Origin: Eunapius fragilis
Lineage: Eukaryota; Porifera; Demospongiae; Spongillida; Spongillidae
Assembly: GCA_963681505.1 (NCBI GenBank)
Contig: OY811971.1
Coordinates: forward strand, 9,109,991 to 9,173,990
Length of the DNA: 64,000 nt
Reading direction: 5' to 3'
Shown here: positions 48,019 through 56,675 of the stretch, piece by piece
Layout of the letters: every line of letters starts with the position of its first letter
Position numbering within the stretch: the stretch's first letter is position 1
Position numbers and translations under genes: made by a program
Notes under the pieces: generated by a model
Seen by the model: the letters and a program-made list of their open reading frames with translations, nothing else
What the model was told of the DNA's origin: nothing
Databases searched by the model: none

Positions 48019-50690
48019 ATTGAGTACCTTAGTCTTGCTCAATATGGAGCCTAATGAAAGACAATTTAATTGCAACAAGTGGAAAAGTTTCCGGTGCTTC
48101 CTCACCCCAGTCTCGACTACTGCCAATGGCACACACACCCAGCCCAACATAGGGTCATTGGATGCTTATTTTCTGCCTTCAGCTACAGAGGCAGCGGCAC
48201 CATTAGCTTTGGCCAGAATGGCAGGGGAGAGAGGAGATGTAGGTGATGGTGACATCAAAAGCAGCTGCATGGTTTACCTAATATTTATTGAAAACTTTAT
48301 ATAACACTGGACCACCCTACTGACATCAAACAGCTGTGTGAGGCCTGGGAGTGTGGCCACATTGCATCCCTCTGGGCTCGCGATCGTACCAAATAGCATC
48401 ACTTATCACTTCATGGCCCTAGGTATTCATCTCCTGATGTAAATGAAAAGAGGATCGCTGAAGCAAATGATATTTCTCTCGCCAAGGATGGCCTTTTGGA
48501 AAGTCTTGCCAGATCCTTACATATTCATGTCTAGCTCGCAATACTGAGGATACATGGACTCAGCTATCAGCCAAACATCCCAAGAGTCCTCCTCCCCCTA
48601 GTACCTGCTGCTCACCCACAACTATCAATGACACCCCAAATCCTACCACTTGGACTTTAATGTGCTGTCTACCCTTTGGTCCTTCCCATAGGCTTGCGCC
48701 GCTGGCCCCCCAGGCTTGTGCATCCAACACTGCCTTGATGTAGCTGAAGTTTCAATTCCTGCTTCCATTTGCTCCCTCCTTCGAGGAGTGATCAACTTTC
48801 TGGCCTCAGAACAAACTCCAGCTGCGATTTTTCAGTACATGGCCAGGGGTAGCCTAGTTGCTTTAAGAAAAGGCACAAATGATGTCAGTCCTATTGCAGT
48901 GGGTGAATCACTTCGCTGACTCACCAGAAAATGTTTATGCAGTTCAATCAAAGATGATGCCTCTGCTTTCCTACAACCTTTCCAGTTTGTTGTTGCTCTC
49001 CCTTAGGGATATTCGATATGAGATGGTTATCCATGGCCTCAGATGTTGTCTCGATGACCATTGGCATGATCCTGGATTTGTATGCATGATGGTTAATATG
49101 AAAAACCCCTTCAACCTAGTGTCTCGCCAGTCCCTCCTTGACATTTAATCCTTCCCCATGGACTGAGTGGTGATGCTATGGCCAACATCCTTTCCTGTGG
49201 CATTCTATGGGAACTTTTGACTTCTGAGACTGGTTTGCAGCAAGGTAATCCTCTCGGTCCCTTCTACTTTGCTTTTTTCCTGCACCATCGGGTTCTTACC
49301 ATCACTAGGACGAAAGCTGCCAAGGCTTACTATTTAATGCATGCTACCTGGACAATGGGGTGGTGGCTCATCCATCCTCTTCTATCCAACATGTCATAAG
49401 TCTACTTCAGGAGTTAGGGCTCTCACTGGGGCTCCATTTAAATCCACTGAAATGTGAGCTGTTTGGCCAATGTAATTTGAGCATATTTCCTCAACAGATA
49501 AACAAATCTTTTACACCCAACCTTTCCATTCTTGGAGCCCCAATTGGAGATGTTGCCTTTTGTTCATCATTTATTGCCTCCAAACGTGCTGCTGCTTCCA
49601 TAGTGCTATCCTTTCTGGAGAAGCTTGCCTAATTGCTCTCATTCTGCTACACATGTGTGGAAGATTTACAAAATTAGTCCATGTTGCACATTCCACTCCT
49701 CCATCCCTGGCATTAGATGAGCTGCATGCCATTGATAAGCAAGTCAGACACACCTTCACTGAGTGCCACACCTTCACTGAGTGCCACACCACTGACAGCT
49801 CTTGGCTGTCATGCCTCATGTTTAGATAATTTCCTGGCCAATGCTGTTAATTCATACAACATGTCTGTTCCCCATGAGAATGCAGTCAACATCAACAGTC
49901 TGGCCTCTTCTCTTTGCCATCAGCCCACTCTGTCAGTCATATTAGAAATTATTCCTTTTAACTCCCTTCTCTCCATGAGTTCTTTTTCTGATAAGGCTCA
50001 ACTCCTGTCTGTGTCTTCTCCCCATGCCTCTGCATGGCTCTCTGTTGTTCCGTCTCTGGGCCTGGGTCTAAGCCTAGACCCCAATGAACACCAAATGGCC
50101 ATCAAGTGGCTGGTGCTAGACACCTCACCTTCCTGTGCATTGTACCCAGAACACCCTTTGGATCCTCTAGGTCACCATGCCTTAACATGTAAGCGATGTG
50201 GTGCCGTATCCAGGCATAACAAACTCAGGGATGTAGTGATTCAAACCTTCGTGCCTGCATCAGTGCTAAGGCAGAAGCAGGCAGTGGACTTGGACTTGGA
50301 CATGACACGCCCAGCCGACAACCTAGCCTCCAATTGGCTAGTGGCAAACCTGCTGCCTTTGAACTTCTCCGCTTAACTTATCCTTTCTCTCTGAAGTGAG
50401 TCTCACAGCAGGGCCAGCAGCAGTTGCCGCTGAGCAAAGAATGCTAGCATTCTGCCAATAAGTGTTCAGAGCTGGGGTGGACATGCGTTCCCCTTGTGGT
50501 AGAGACTTACGGAGCTTGGTGCAAACAACCTGTTCATGCTTTTTCACGGCTTGCATCACACCTTGCCTCAAGGACCAACACTCCAAAGTCCAAGGTAGTA
50601 TGGCCGCCTGAATATGACCCTTGTGTGAGCCAATGCTTGGGCCCTCCTCTTACGGGGCGGATACTAACTCCTAGAAGATGACATTTCATC
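48019..50690 (+). mobile_element. LINE copy 5, with decayed reverse transcriptase
   Basis: The most complete LINE copy in the window. The RT part is visible as RYEMVIHGLRCCLDDHWHDP, MVNMKNPFNLVSRQSLLDI (about 49,015-49,148; the motif-A Asp region is weakened to NMKN), GLQQGNPLGPFYFAFFLH (49,208-49,290) and LGLSLGLHLNPLKCELFG (about 49,405-49,465). The catalytic YxDD-like box lies at about 49,340 as ATWTMGWW-type sequence in a shifted frame. Downstream, LSVVPSLGLGLSLDPNEHQM and LDPLGHHALTCKRCG match the 3' fragments at 16-18 kb. Many frame changes and stops; it lacks a recognised endonuclease. Ends near 50,690. Confidence 0.8.
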
Positions 50691-50991
50691 ACCATAACTC
50701 TGTGTTTAGGTTTTGATGTATGCATGTATTCTAATCGTATGTATGATGTGCTTTCAATAATAAGTTCGATTCTGTATAATGATTATTATGTAAAATGCAT
50801 AAACTACTAAACTCAAACGTTATTGCTCACCTCTATGAACACTTAAGCCTAAGCCTGATGAGGACCAATGCACAGCTATTCTATAGCCATACAGAGCTTT
50901 CCAGTCAATAGGGCTGTTTACTTAGAATTATTTAGAATTATTTAGAGCTGTCATTATAGTAGTAGTAGGTTTATGTACTAGTAATATATAT
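50691..50991. other. No gene recognised
   Basis: AT-rich spacer between LINE copy 5 and the hairpin-MITE half. Confidence 0.3.
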
Positions 50992-51117
50992 ACAAGTAAA
51001 TAAAAGCATTCTCTAACGAGAGAGTTGTTAGTATATAGGATTGACCAATGGTGGTGTAAAACACTGGAAAATTGAAATACATGTAGGCCTATATTTAGCC
51101 CATTACTCAGGCATGCG
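50992..51117. mobile_element. Half copy of the ACAAGTAAAT hairpin MITE
   Basis: Begins ACAAGTAAATAAAAGCATTC and runs through CTAACGAGAGAGTTGTTAGT to the central GGCATGCGCTG, then joins element A sequence without the second arm. Confidence 0.8.
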
Positions 51118-51380
51118 CTGAAGAAGGCCTCTGTGCGCGACAGCTACAAGGCCGATCCCGAAAAGAAAATGGCCTCTGTACAGATGCGACAACTACAACG
51201 CACTACTGGTAACTAACTTGAGGAGAACCGTGCTGCTAAAAGGCGGCGATATGAAGAGGACCTTGAGGGAAACCGCGCTGCTACCAGGCAGAAATACGAA
51301 GACAATTCAGCTGCCATTAAAGCAATACTGCATCTAAAAGGAGTCGGTATTGGAGTATTATAGGAGTCGGTATTGGAATG
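51118..51380 (+). pseudogene. Charged-repeat protein remnant, left arm
   Basis: Encodes KKASVRDSYKADPEKKMASV, then after frame changes EENRAAKRRRYEEDLEGNRA and RQKYEDNSAAIKA, i.e. the front repeat and the tail of the gene on the right arm with the middle missing and stops present. Confidence 0.65.
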
Positions 51381-51539
51381 ACCTCGCTGTCCGATTGGCC
51401 TAATGTGCTTCCGGTACCGCAGGGGTCACAGAACTACCCCACTACCACCCAAAGGTATGTTATGGCATGTTGTATACTATTAATTAACATTAAAAAGCTG
51501 TGCATGCAACATTTGTACAGCATAGTCGGGCGGCCCTAC

Positions 51540-51605
51540 TATACTACCACGTTTGGTCGGGCTTGTCACCCTACTACCTGACCAAACGCGGTAGGAGGGC
51601 CCGCC
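51540..51605. repeat. Hairpin insertion in the left arm
   Basis: CCACGTTTGGTCGGGC pairs with CCTGACCAAACGCGG across a short loop. Outside it, GTCGGGCGGCCCTACTA pairs with TAGGAGGGCCCGCCGAC. The right arm (55,239) has a single GTAGGGCCCGCCCGAC-type sequence there, so the hairpin is unique to this arm. Confidence 0.7.
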
Positions 51606-51926
51606 GACTATGTACAGCACGGATCTACACAAAACCATTCACTTCACATGTAAAGCATGCATGGTGACTCAACTGTCAGTGTCTATTGTTTTAATCTGAT
51701 AAGGCTTCCTTACTTATCGATAGCCATGTAGTTCACTTCATGAGTTCCCACACTATCCGTCTATTGCATGTAGGCTACACCTCCATTTTACTGGATCAAA
51801 TTTGACCAATAGATTTTTAGCACAACTGACACATATACACCCCTTCCCTCCCTGTCATTTATATGATGGAATTGGACCAATAGATTTTTAGCACTGCAGT
51901 CTACACACATGTTAAGGCTTTGCAAG

Positions 51927-51938
51927 TATATATAAAAG
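51927..51938 (+). promoter_or_regulatory. TATA box of the proline-rich gene
   Basis: TATATATAAAAG lies about 130 bp upstream of the ATG at 52,067. The equivalent on the right arm is the TTTTATACC near 54,790 (- strand GGTATAAAA). Conservation of this region between the two arms supports a promoter. A GAGGTAAAAATTT donor and a TACATGTAG acceptor just before the ATG suggest a 5' UTR intron. Confidence 0.45.
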
Positions 51939-52066
51939 TCACTCACCCGCTGAATAGTGCACTTTGCAAAAAGAGGTAAAAATTTAATACTATGTTGATT
52001 ATAGGCTTTGCACTTTGCTTGAAAAAAGAAAGAGGTAAAATTTTACTCTCTGTCACGTACATGTAG

Positions 52067-52471
52067 ATGGCAGCTGAAGACATCAGAGGTTTTTTCACCA
52101 ACGAGGGGTCGGAGGAGGAAGAGGATGACTACATTCATACTCCGACTCCTCTCCCCTTCACCCCGCCACCTCCTGAAGCAGCTCTCTCGCCACCACCACC
52201 ACCAGCGCTGCCTCCACCACCACCACCACCAGTGCTGCCCCCACCACCACCACCACCAGGGCTGCCCCCACCACCACCACCAGTGCTGCCCCCACCACCA
52301 CCACCAGTGCTGCCCCCACCACCACCACCACCAGTGCTGCTCCCACCACCACCACCAGTGCTTCCCTCCTGGCTTGCATGGCCACTGCCACCCTGGCCTG
52401 CCTGGCCAGAACAAGCATGGCAAGGAGGGCGCAGGCGTAGACACATCATACATTCAACTAATTCTTATTAA
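52067..52471 (+). CDS. Proline-rich low-complexity protein, left arm
   Basis: 134 codons: an acidic N-terminus MAAEDIRGFFTNEGSEEEED, then DYIHTPTPLPFTP, a central run of PPPPPVLPPPPPP-type repeats (about residues 45-100), then LPSWLAWPLPPWPAWPEQ and a basic end. Both arms of the inverted duplication carry the gene with the same start and end motifs, so it belongs to the repeat. There is no signal peptide or known domain. The Pro repeats are (CCA)n-like and length-variable. Function unknown; it may be a passenger gene of element A. Confidence 0.6.
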   Translation: MAAEDIRGFFTNEGSEEEEDDYIHTPTPLPFTPPPPEAALSPPPPPALPPPPPPPVLPPPPPPPGLPPPPPPVLPPPPPPVLPPPPPPPVLLPPPPPVLPSWLAWPLPPWPAWPEQAWQGGRRRRHIIHSTNSY

Positions 52472-52557
52472 AGAAATAATAATAATCGAGATAATAGTTA
52501 AAGATATTTGATTATTGACTACGATACTGCTGACAGGGCGAAAAAAAAACTTATGAA

Positions 52558-52825
52558 ACAAGTAAAAAAAAACATTCTCTAACGAGAGAGTTGTTGGTAT
52601 ACAGGATTGACCAATGGTGGTGTAAAAAGCATGGAAACAAGAGTGACAGAAATTTTACTGGAAAATTGGAATAGGCCTATATTTAGCACACTCACAAAAT
52701 AACAGCGCATGCCTAGGTAATGGGCTAAATATAGATCTATTTCAATTTTCCAGTGTTTTACACCACCATTGGTCAATCCTATATACCAACAACTCTCTCG
52801 TTAGAGAATGTTTTTATTTACTTGT
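52558..52825. mobile_element. Hairpin MITE, ACAAGTAAA family
   Basis: Inverted arms begin ACAAGTAAAAAAAAACATTC and end GAATGTTTTTATTTACTTGT; both contain TCTAACGAGAGAGTTGTTGG or its complement and CCAATGGTGGTGTAAAA. The centre contains AACAGCGCATGCCTAGG. The right arm has lost a short segment. Confidence 0.9.
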
Positions 52826-52839
52826 ATATTTATATATAT

Positions 52840-53328
52840 ATATATAAACAACTTCACTAGCCAAAGTAACAACTAAACTGCGATAGGAACATCAATAAAT
52901 TTAGTGCAGGTTAGAGTATTTATAATTATGTATTTTATATTATTATTAAATAGAACTTTATATATATGTGTCTATATGACATGTAAGGATAACGTGCCGG
53001 TAAATTTCGAAGCGATTGGTACTATTGCCGTTCTTCAAAACCGTTCGTAGCTCGAGTTATACCTTCCTAAGAAGAAGAATTAGAAGTTGACGACAACCAA
53101 GAATTATTTTAGGACTGGGCACGAGAAACAGGAAATTGTTGTTTCCCTATAACCACATCGTTTTATGACACGGAACCAACGTAGAACTTTAGGTCGTTGT
53201 GCGCTTATTCCATCGCGATAAAGAGATAAGCGATCCGTTTCTCCGTTGTCCTTCCAGACGCTAGTGAAGTTTTATTAATGACTTCATCAACCCTCAATCA
53301 CTCCTATTGCCGCAGGTTCAGATGGTGG
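52840..53328 (-). mobile_element. Element A terminal part, uninterrupted copy
   Basis: Runs from AACAACTTCACTAGCC through ATGACATGTAAGGATAACG and TAGGACTGGGCACGAG to TGCCGCAGGTTCAGAT. It has a single TATA at 53,148-53,151 where copy 1 holds ISL2EU, and an intact GTGTCTATATGAC at 52,968-52,980 where the right copy holds the 7.3-kb insertion. It thus serves as the empty-site reference for both. Confidence 0.85.
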
Positions 53329-53380
53329 TACTTATATTTAACACCCGTTCCGTGAGAAACGGTTACGGGTACTTTTGTAG

Positions 53381-53535
53381 CAGGGGCGTAGGAACAGCCT
53401 TAATAGGGGGGGCCCAAAGTCATATTATTCATCGATTTTCACCGTACATGGTGATAGGTGATACCATGTACGGTGAAATTCAATGAATAATATGACTTTG
53501 GGCCCCCCCCTATTAAGGCTGTTCCTACGCCCCTG
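53381..53535. mobile_element. 155-bp palindromic MITE, CAGGGGCG ends
   Basis: Almost entirely an inverted repeat: starts CAGGGGCGTAGGAACAGCC and ends GGCTGTTCCTACGCCCCTG, flanked on both sides by TGTAG. The loop is near TGATAGGTGA. hAT-like by its ends; superfamily inferred. Confidence 0.9.
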
Positions 53536-53888
53536 TGTAGCCCATTTTTTTTTTTTTTTTTTGCAAAACTAAATGTGTCGGAGATGAAACTTGAATCATT
53601 TTGTTCGTTGCTAAGTGTTTATAAATCAGTTTGATGAAGGTATGCATCTTTTTCTCTCACTACAAGTTTACGGTTGAAGATTTGCATTCTTCTGAAGTTA
53701 ATCGGTCAGAAGGATTTCCCCAAAAAGGGCACTTCTTTTGACGCATCATTGCCACAAATAAAAAGCATTTTATTTGATGCTTGTATGTAGCCTTACACTT
53801 TAACATTGCTTTTGTGCCAAAGCCAAGCTTCTAGGACTGGTGGTTTGCATTTGGTGCAGTACCGCGTCCGACGTCCAGCTGATTTATT
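53536..53888. other. No gene recognised
   Basis: Begins with an 18-base T run. Otherwise unremarkable spacer inside the inverted duplication. Confidence 0.35.
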
Positions 53889-54182
53889 ACAAGTAAATAA
53901 AAACATTCTCTAACGAGAGAGTTGTTGGTATATAGGATTGACCAATGGTGGTGTAAAAAGCACTGAAACAAGCGTGACAGAAATCTTACTGGAAAATTGA
54001 AATAGGCCTATATTTAGCAATTACTCAGGCATGCGCTGTTATATTGTGAGTGTGCTAAATATAGGCCTATTTCAATTTTCCAGTAAGATTTCTGTCACGC
54101 TTGTTTCAGTGCTTTTTACACCACCATTGGTCAATCCTATACACCAACAACTCTCTCGTTAGAGAATGTTTTTATTTACTTG
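53889..54182. mobile_element. Hairpin MITE, ACAAGTAAAT family, best copy
   Basis: A 294-bp near-perfect palindrome starting ACAAGTAAATAAAAACATTC and ending GAATGTTTTTATTTACTTGT, with arms of about 135 bp around CTCAGGCATGCGCTG. No coding capacity. Confidence 0.92.
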
Positions 54183-54212
54183 TTTCATCAGTTTTTTAAT
54201 CTTAGTCAATAA

Positions 54213-54650
54213 TCAAATGTCTTTAATAATTATATAAGAATTAGTAGAATGTATGATGATGTGTCCTCGCCAGCCACTGTCTTCTTCTTCGGGGCCATCC
54301 TCCTCCCCGGCCTCCCCACCATGCTTGTCGGGCCAGGGTGGCAGTGGCCATGCAAGCCAGGAGGGAAGCACTGGTGGTGGTGGTGGGGGCAGCGCTAGTG
54401 GTGCTGGCGGAAGCGCAGGCGGGGGCAGAACTGGTGGTGGTGGTGGGGGCAGCACTGGTGGTGGTGGTGGGGGCAGCGCTGGTGGTGGTGGCGGGGGCAG
54501 CACCGGTGGTGGTGGTGGCATGGGCAGCGCAGGCGGGGGCAGCGCTGCTTCAGGGGTGAAGGGGAGAGGAATCGGAGGATGAATGTAGTCATCGTCTTCC
54601 TCCTCTGACCCCTCATTGGTGAAAAAACCTCTGAGGTCTTCAGCTGCCAT
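54213..54650 (-). CDS. Proline-rich low-complexity protein, right arm
   Basis: 145 codons: MAAEDLRGFFTNEGSEEEDD, DYIHPPIPLPFTPEAA, a central PPPPPVLPPPPPP-type region, LPSWLAWPLPPWPDKHGG, then an acidic stretch EEDGPEEEDSGW and HSTNSY. It is the convergent paralogue of the gene at 52,067-52,471. Conservation of both ends with variation of the repeat between arms suggests the frame was maintained for a time, but low-complexity repeats can also stay open by chance. Function unknown. Confidence 0.6.
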   Translation of the reverse strand: MAAEDLRGFFTNEGSEEEDDDYIHPPIPLPFTPEAALPPPALPMPPPPPVLPPPPPPALPPPPPPVLPPPPPPVLPPPALPPAPLALPPPPPPVLPSWLAWPLPPWPDKHGGEAGEEDGPEEEDSGWRGHIIIHSTNSYIIIKDI

Positions 54651-55274
54651 CTACATGTACGTGACAAGAGAGTATGATTAAATTTTTACCTCTTTCTTTT
54701 TCAAGCAAAGTGCAAAGCCTAGAATCCACAGAGTATTATTAAATTTTTACCTCTTTTTGCAAAGTGCACTATTCAGCGGGTGAGTGACTTTTATACCTTG
54801 CAAAGCCTTAACACATGTGTAGACTGTGCTATAATTCAATTGGTCCAATTCGATCATATAAATGACAGGGAGGGAAGGGGTGTATGTGTGTCAGTTGTGC
54901 TAAAAATCTATTGGTCAAATTTGATCCAGTAAAAAATGCTCCCATCTAAACATGGAGGTGTAGCCTACATGCAGTCAAGTTGTATAGATGGATGTTTTCT
55001 ATATGGGCGAAGGATATGGTTGCAGTTATTGTCATTTCACCTATAGTTCTCAGCCCTTGCAACTGCAATTATATTCATACAGTTGCAACATACATAATTT
55101 GTATGGCTAGACAGATAAGGAAGCCTTCAAATAAGGAAGCCTATTTATACATCAGATTAAAACAATAGACACTACTACTGTACGCACAGTTGCATGCTTT
55201 ACATGTGAAGTGAATGGTTTTGTGCAGATCCGTGCTGTACATAGTCGGGCGGGCCCTACTATGCTGTACAAATG

Positions 55275-55997
55275 TTACATGCACAGCTTTTTAATGTTAC
55301 TACAACATGCCATAACATACCTTTGGGTGGTAGTGGTAGTTCTGTGACCCCTGCGGTACCGCGTCCTCTCGGAAGCACATTTAGCCAATCGGACAGCGGG
55401 GTCATTCCAATACCGACTCCTTTTAGATGCTTTAATGGCAGCTGAATTGTCCTCGTATTTCTGCCTGTTAGCAGCGCGGTTTCCCTCGAGGTCCTCTTCA
55501 TATCGCCGCCTTTTAGCAGCATGGTTCTCCTCGAGGTCCTCTTCATATCGCCGCCTTTTAGCAGCACGGTTCTCCTCGAGGTCCTCTTCATATCGCCGCT
55601 TTTTAGCAGCACGGTTCTCCTCGAGGTGCTCTTCATATCGCCGCCTTTAAGCAGCACAGTTCTCCTCGAGGTCCTCTTCATATAGCCGCCTTTTAGCAGC
55701 ACGGTTCTCCTCGAGGTCCTCTTCATATAGCCGCCTTTTAGCAGCACGGTTCTCCTCAAGGTCCTCTTTATATCGCCGCCTTTTAGCAGATCGCTTAGAT
55801 TCAATATCTGCGTTGTAGCAGTCACGTACAGAGGGTTTCTTCTTTTCGGGATCGGCCTTGTAGCTGTCGCGTACAGAGGCCTTCTTCTTTTCGGGATCGG
55901 CCTTGTAGAGCGCTCGGGCTTTAGCTTTGTTCTCGTCTTGCTTTTGGAGGTATTCCGCTCGTTGCTTAGATCTTTTCTTTTGATTACACGAAGACAT
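55275..55997 (-). pseudogene. Charged-repeat protein of element A (one internal stop)
   Basis: The start MSSCNQKKRSKQRAEYLQKQ (ATG at 55,997) is followed by KADPEKKKASVRDSY repeats, then seven or more copies of a 15-residue unit (AAKRRRYEEDLEENR; about 55,470-55,770), and ends AIKASKRSRYWNDPAVRLAK, then a Thr-rich tail and TAA at 55,275. One unit carries GCT GCT TAA where the others have AAA, a nonsense change near 55,647, after which the frame remains open to the end. The protein is rich in Lys, Arg and Glu and likely alpha-helical. Similar sequences occur at the N-terminus of large mobile-element proteins in sponges, as far as I recall; function unknown. Confidence 0.7.
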
Positions 55998-56312
55998 TTT
56001 TAGAAAAACAACTTCACTAGCCAAAGCAACAACTAAACTGCGATAGGAACACCAGATGTCAGGCTAGAGTATTTATACTGCCTAAAATTATTAAAAAATA
56101 TCTATTACATACATTATTAAGTAGAACTTGATATGTGTCTATATCAGCCCCGGATCCAGCATAGGCTCGGGGGGGGGGGGGGGGGGGGGGGGCGGCTGCA
56201 CCCCCCATTCATACGAAATGCCCTCTGGGACCAATTGCCGCCCCCCCCCCCCCCCCCCCCCCGCTCCACGCACTATCACGCACGCGCGCACAAACCAAGA
56301 TATACCCAAGGA

Positions 56313-56550
56313 ATAAGATCATGCAATGAATCTTTGCAATAATCATGCATGAATCTTGCATTTTATCATGCATGGAACACGCATTAAATTCGTACCTTTC
56401 ATGCATGAATCTTGCAAGGATTCATGCATGATCTTGCATGTATTATGCATGATGTGTGCATGATCATGCATGTTCCATGAATGTATTATGCATGTTATAT
56501 GGATGATCATGCATGTTGTTTGCATGCGTATATCCCATGCACGTGCATGT
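56313..56550. repeat. Left ATGCATG subterminal repeat cluster
   Basis: More than ten copies of ATGCATG or CATGCAT-related heptamers, often as TCATGCATGAATCTTGCA. Probable binding sites for the element's own transposase. Confidence 0.7.
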
Positions 56551-56675
56551 TCTGTGCCCCACGACTGGCTGATGCAGTTTTAATTTCGTAGTAGGAATAC
56601 AAAATGCATAACAAGGAAAAGTACTCAAGAAAGATACTTAATTGCCGCAGTACAGCACATGTAATATGTTCCTCA

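Larger units (their letters stand above)
51118..52557 (+). repeat. Left arm of a large inverted duplication (element A)
   Basis: Matches, in inverse orientation, 54,183 to about 55,900. Shared landmarks in order: charged-repeat gene tail, GGTATGTTATGGCATGTTGT, the GGGCGGGCCC-type palindrome, AAACCATTCACTTCACATGT, a TATA box and the proline-rich gene. This arm lacks the front of the charged-repeat gene and carries an extra hairpin of about 60 bp at 51,540-51,605. Confidence 0.85.
54183..56154 (-). mobile_element. Element A, gene-bearing copy (right arm)
   Basis: Contains the proline-rich gene, the charged-repeat gene and their shared upstream region on the - strand, then the terminal part, cut at 56,154 by the 7.3-kb insertion and resuming at 63,476. 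It is the fullest copy of element A in the window. Its far (left) limit at the MITE is not certain. Confidence 0.75.

Noticed and set aside
54253-54582. Gly/Ser-rich + strand frame
   Set aside because: Antisense shadow of the proline-rich gene; the - strand frame is shared with the other arm.
55259-55825. 188-codon - strand frame rich in KRTSRRTVLLKGGDM
   Set aside because: Wrong-frame reading of the charged-repeat gene, whose correct frame matches the other copies.
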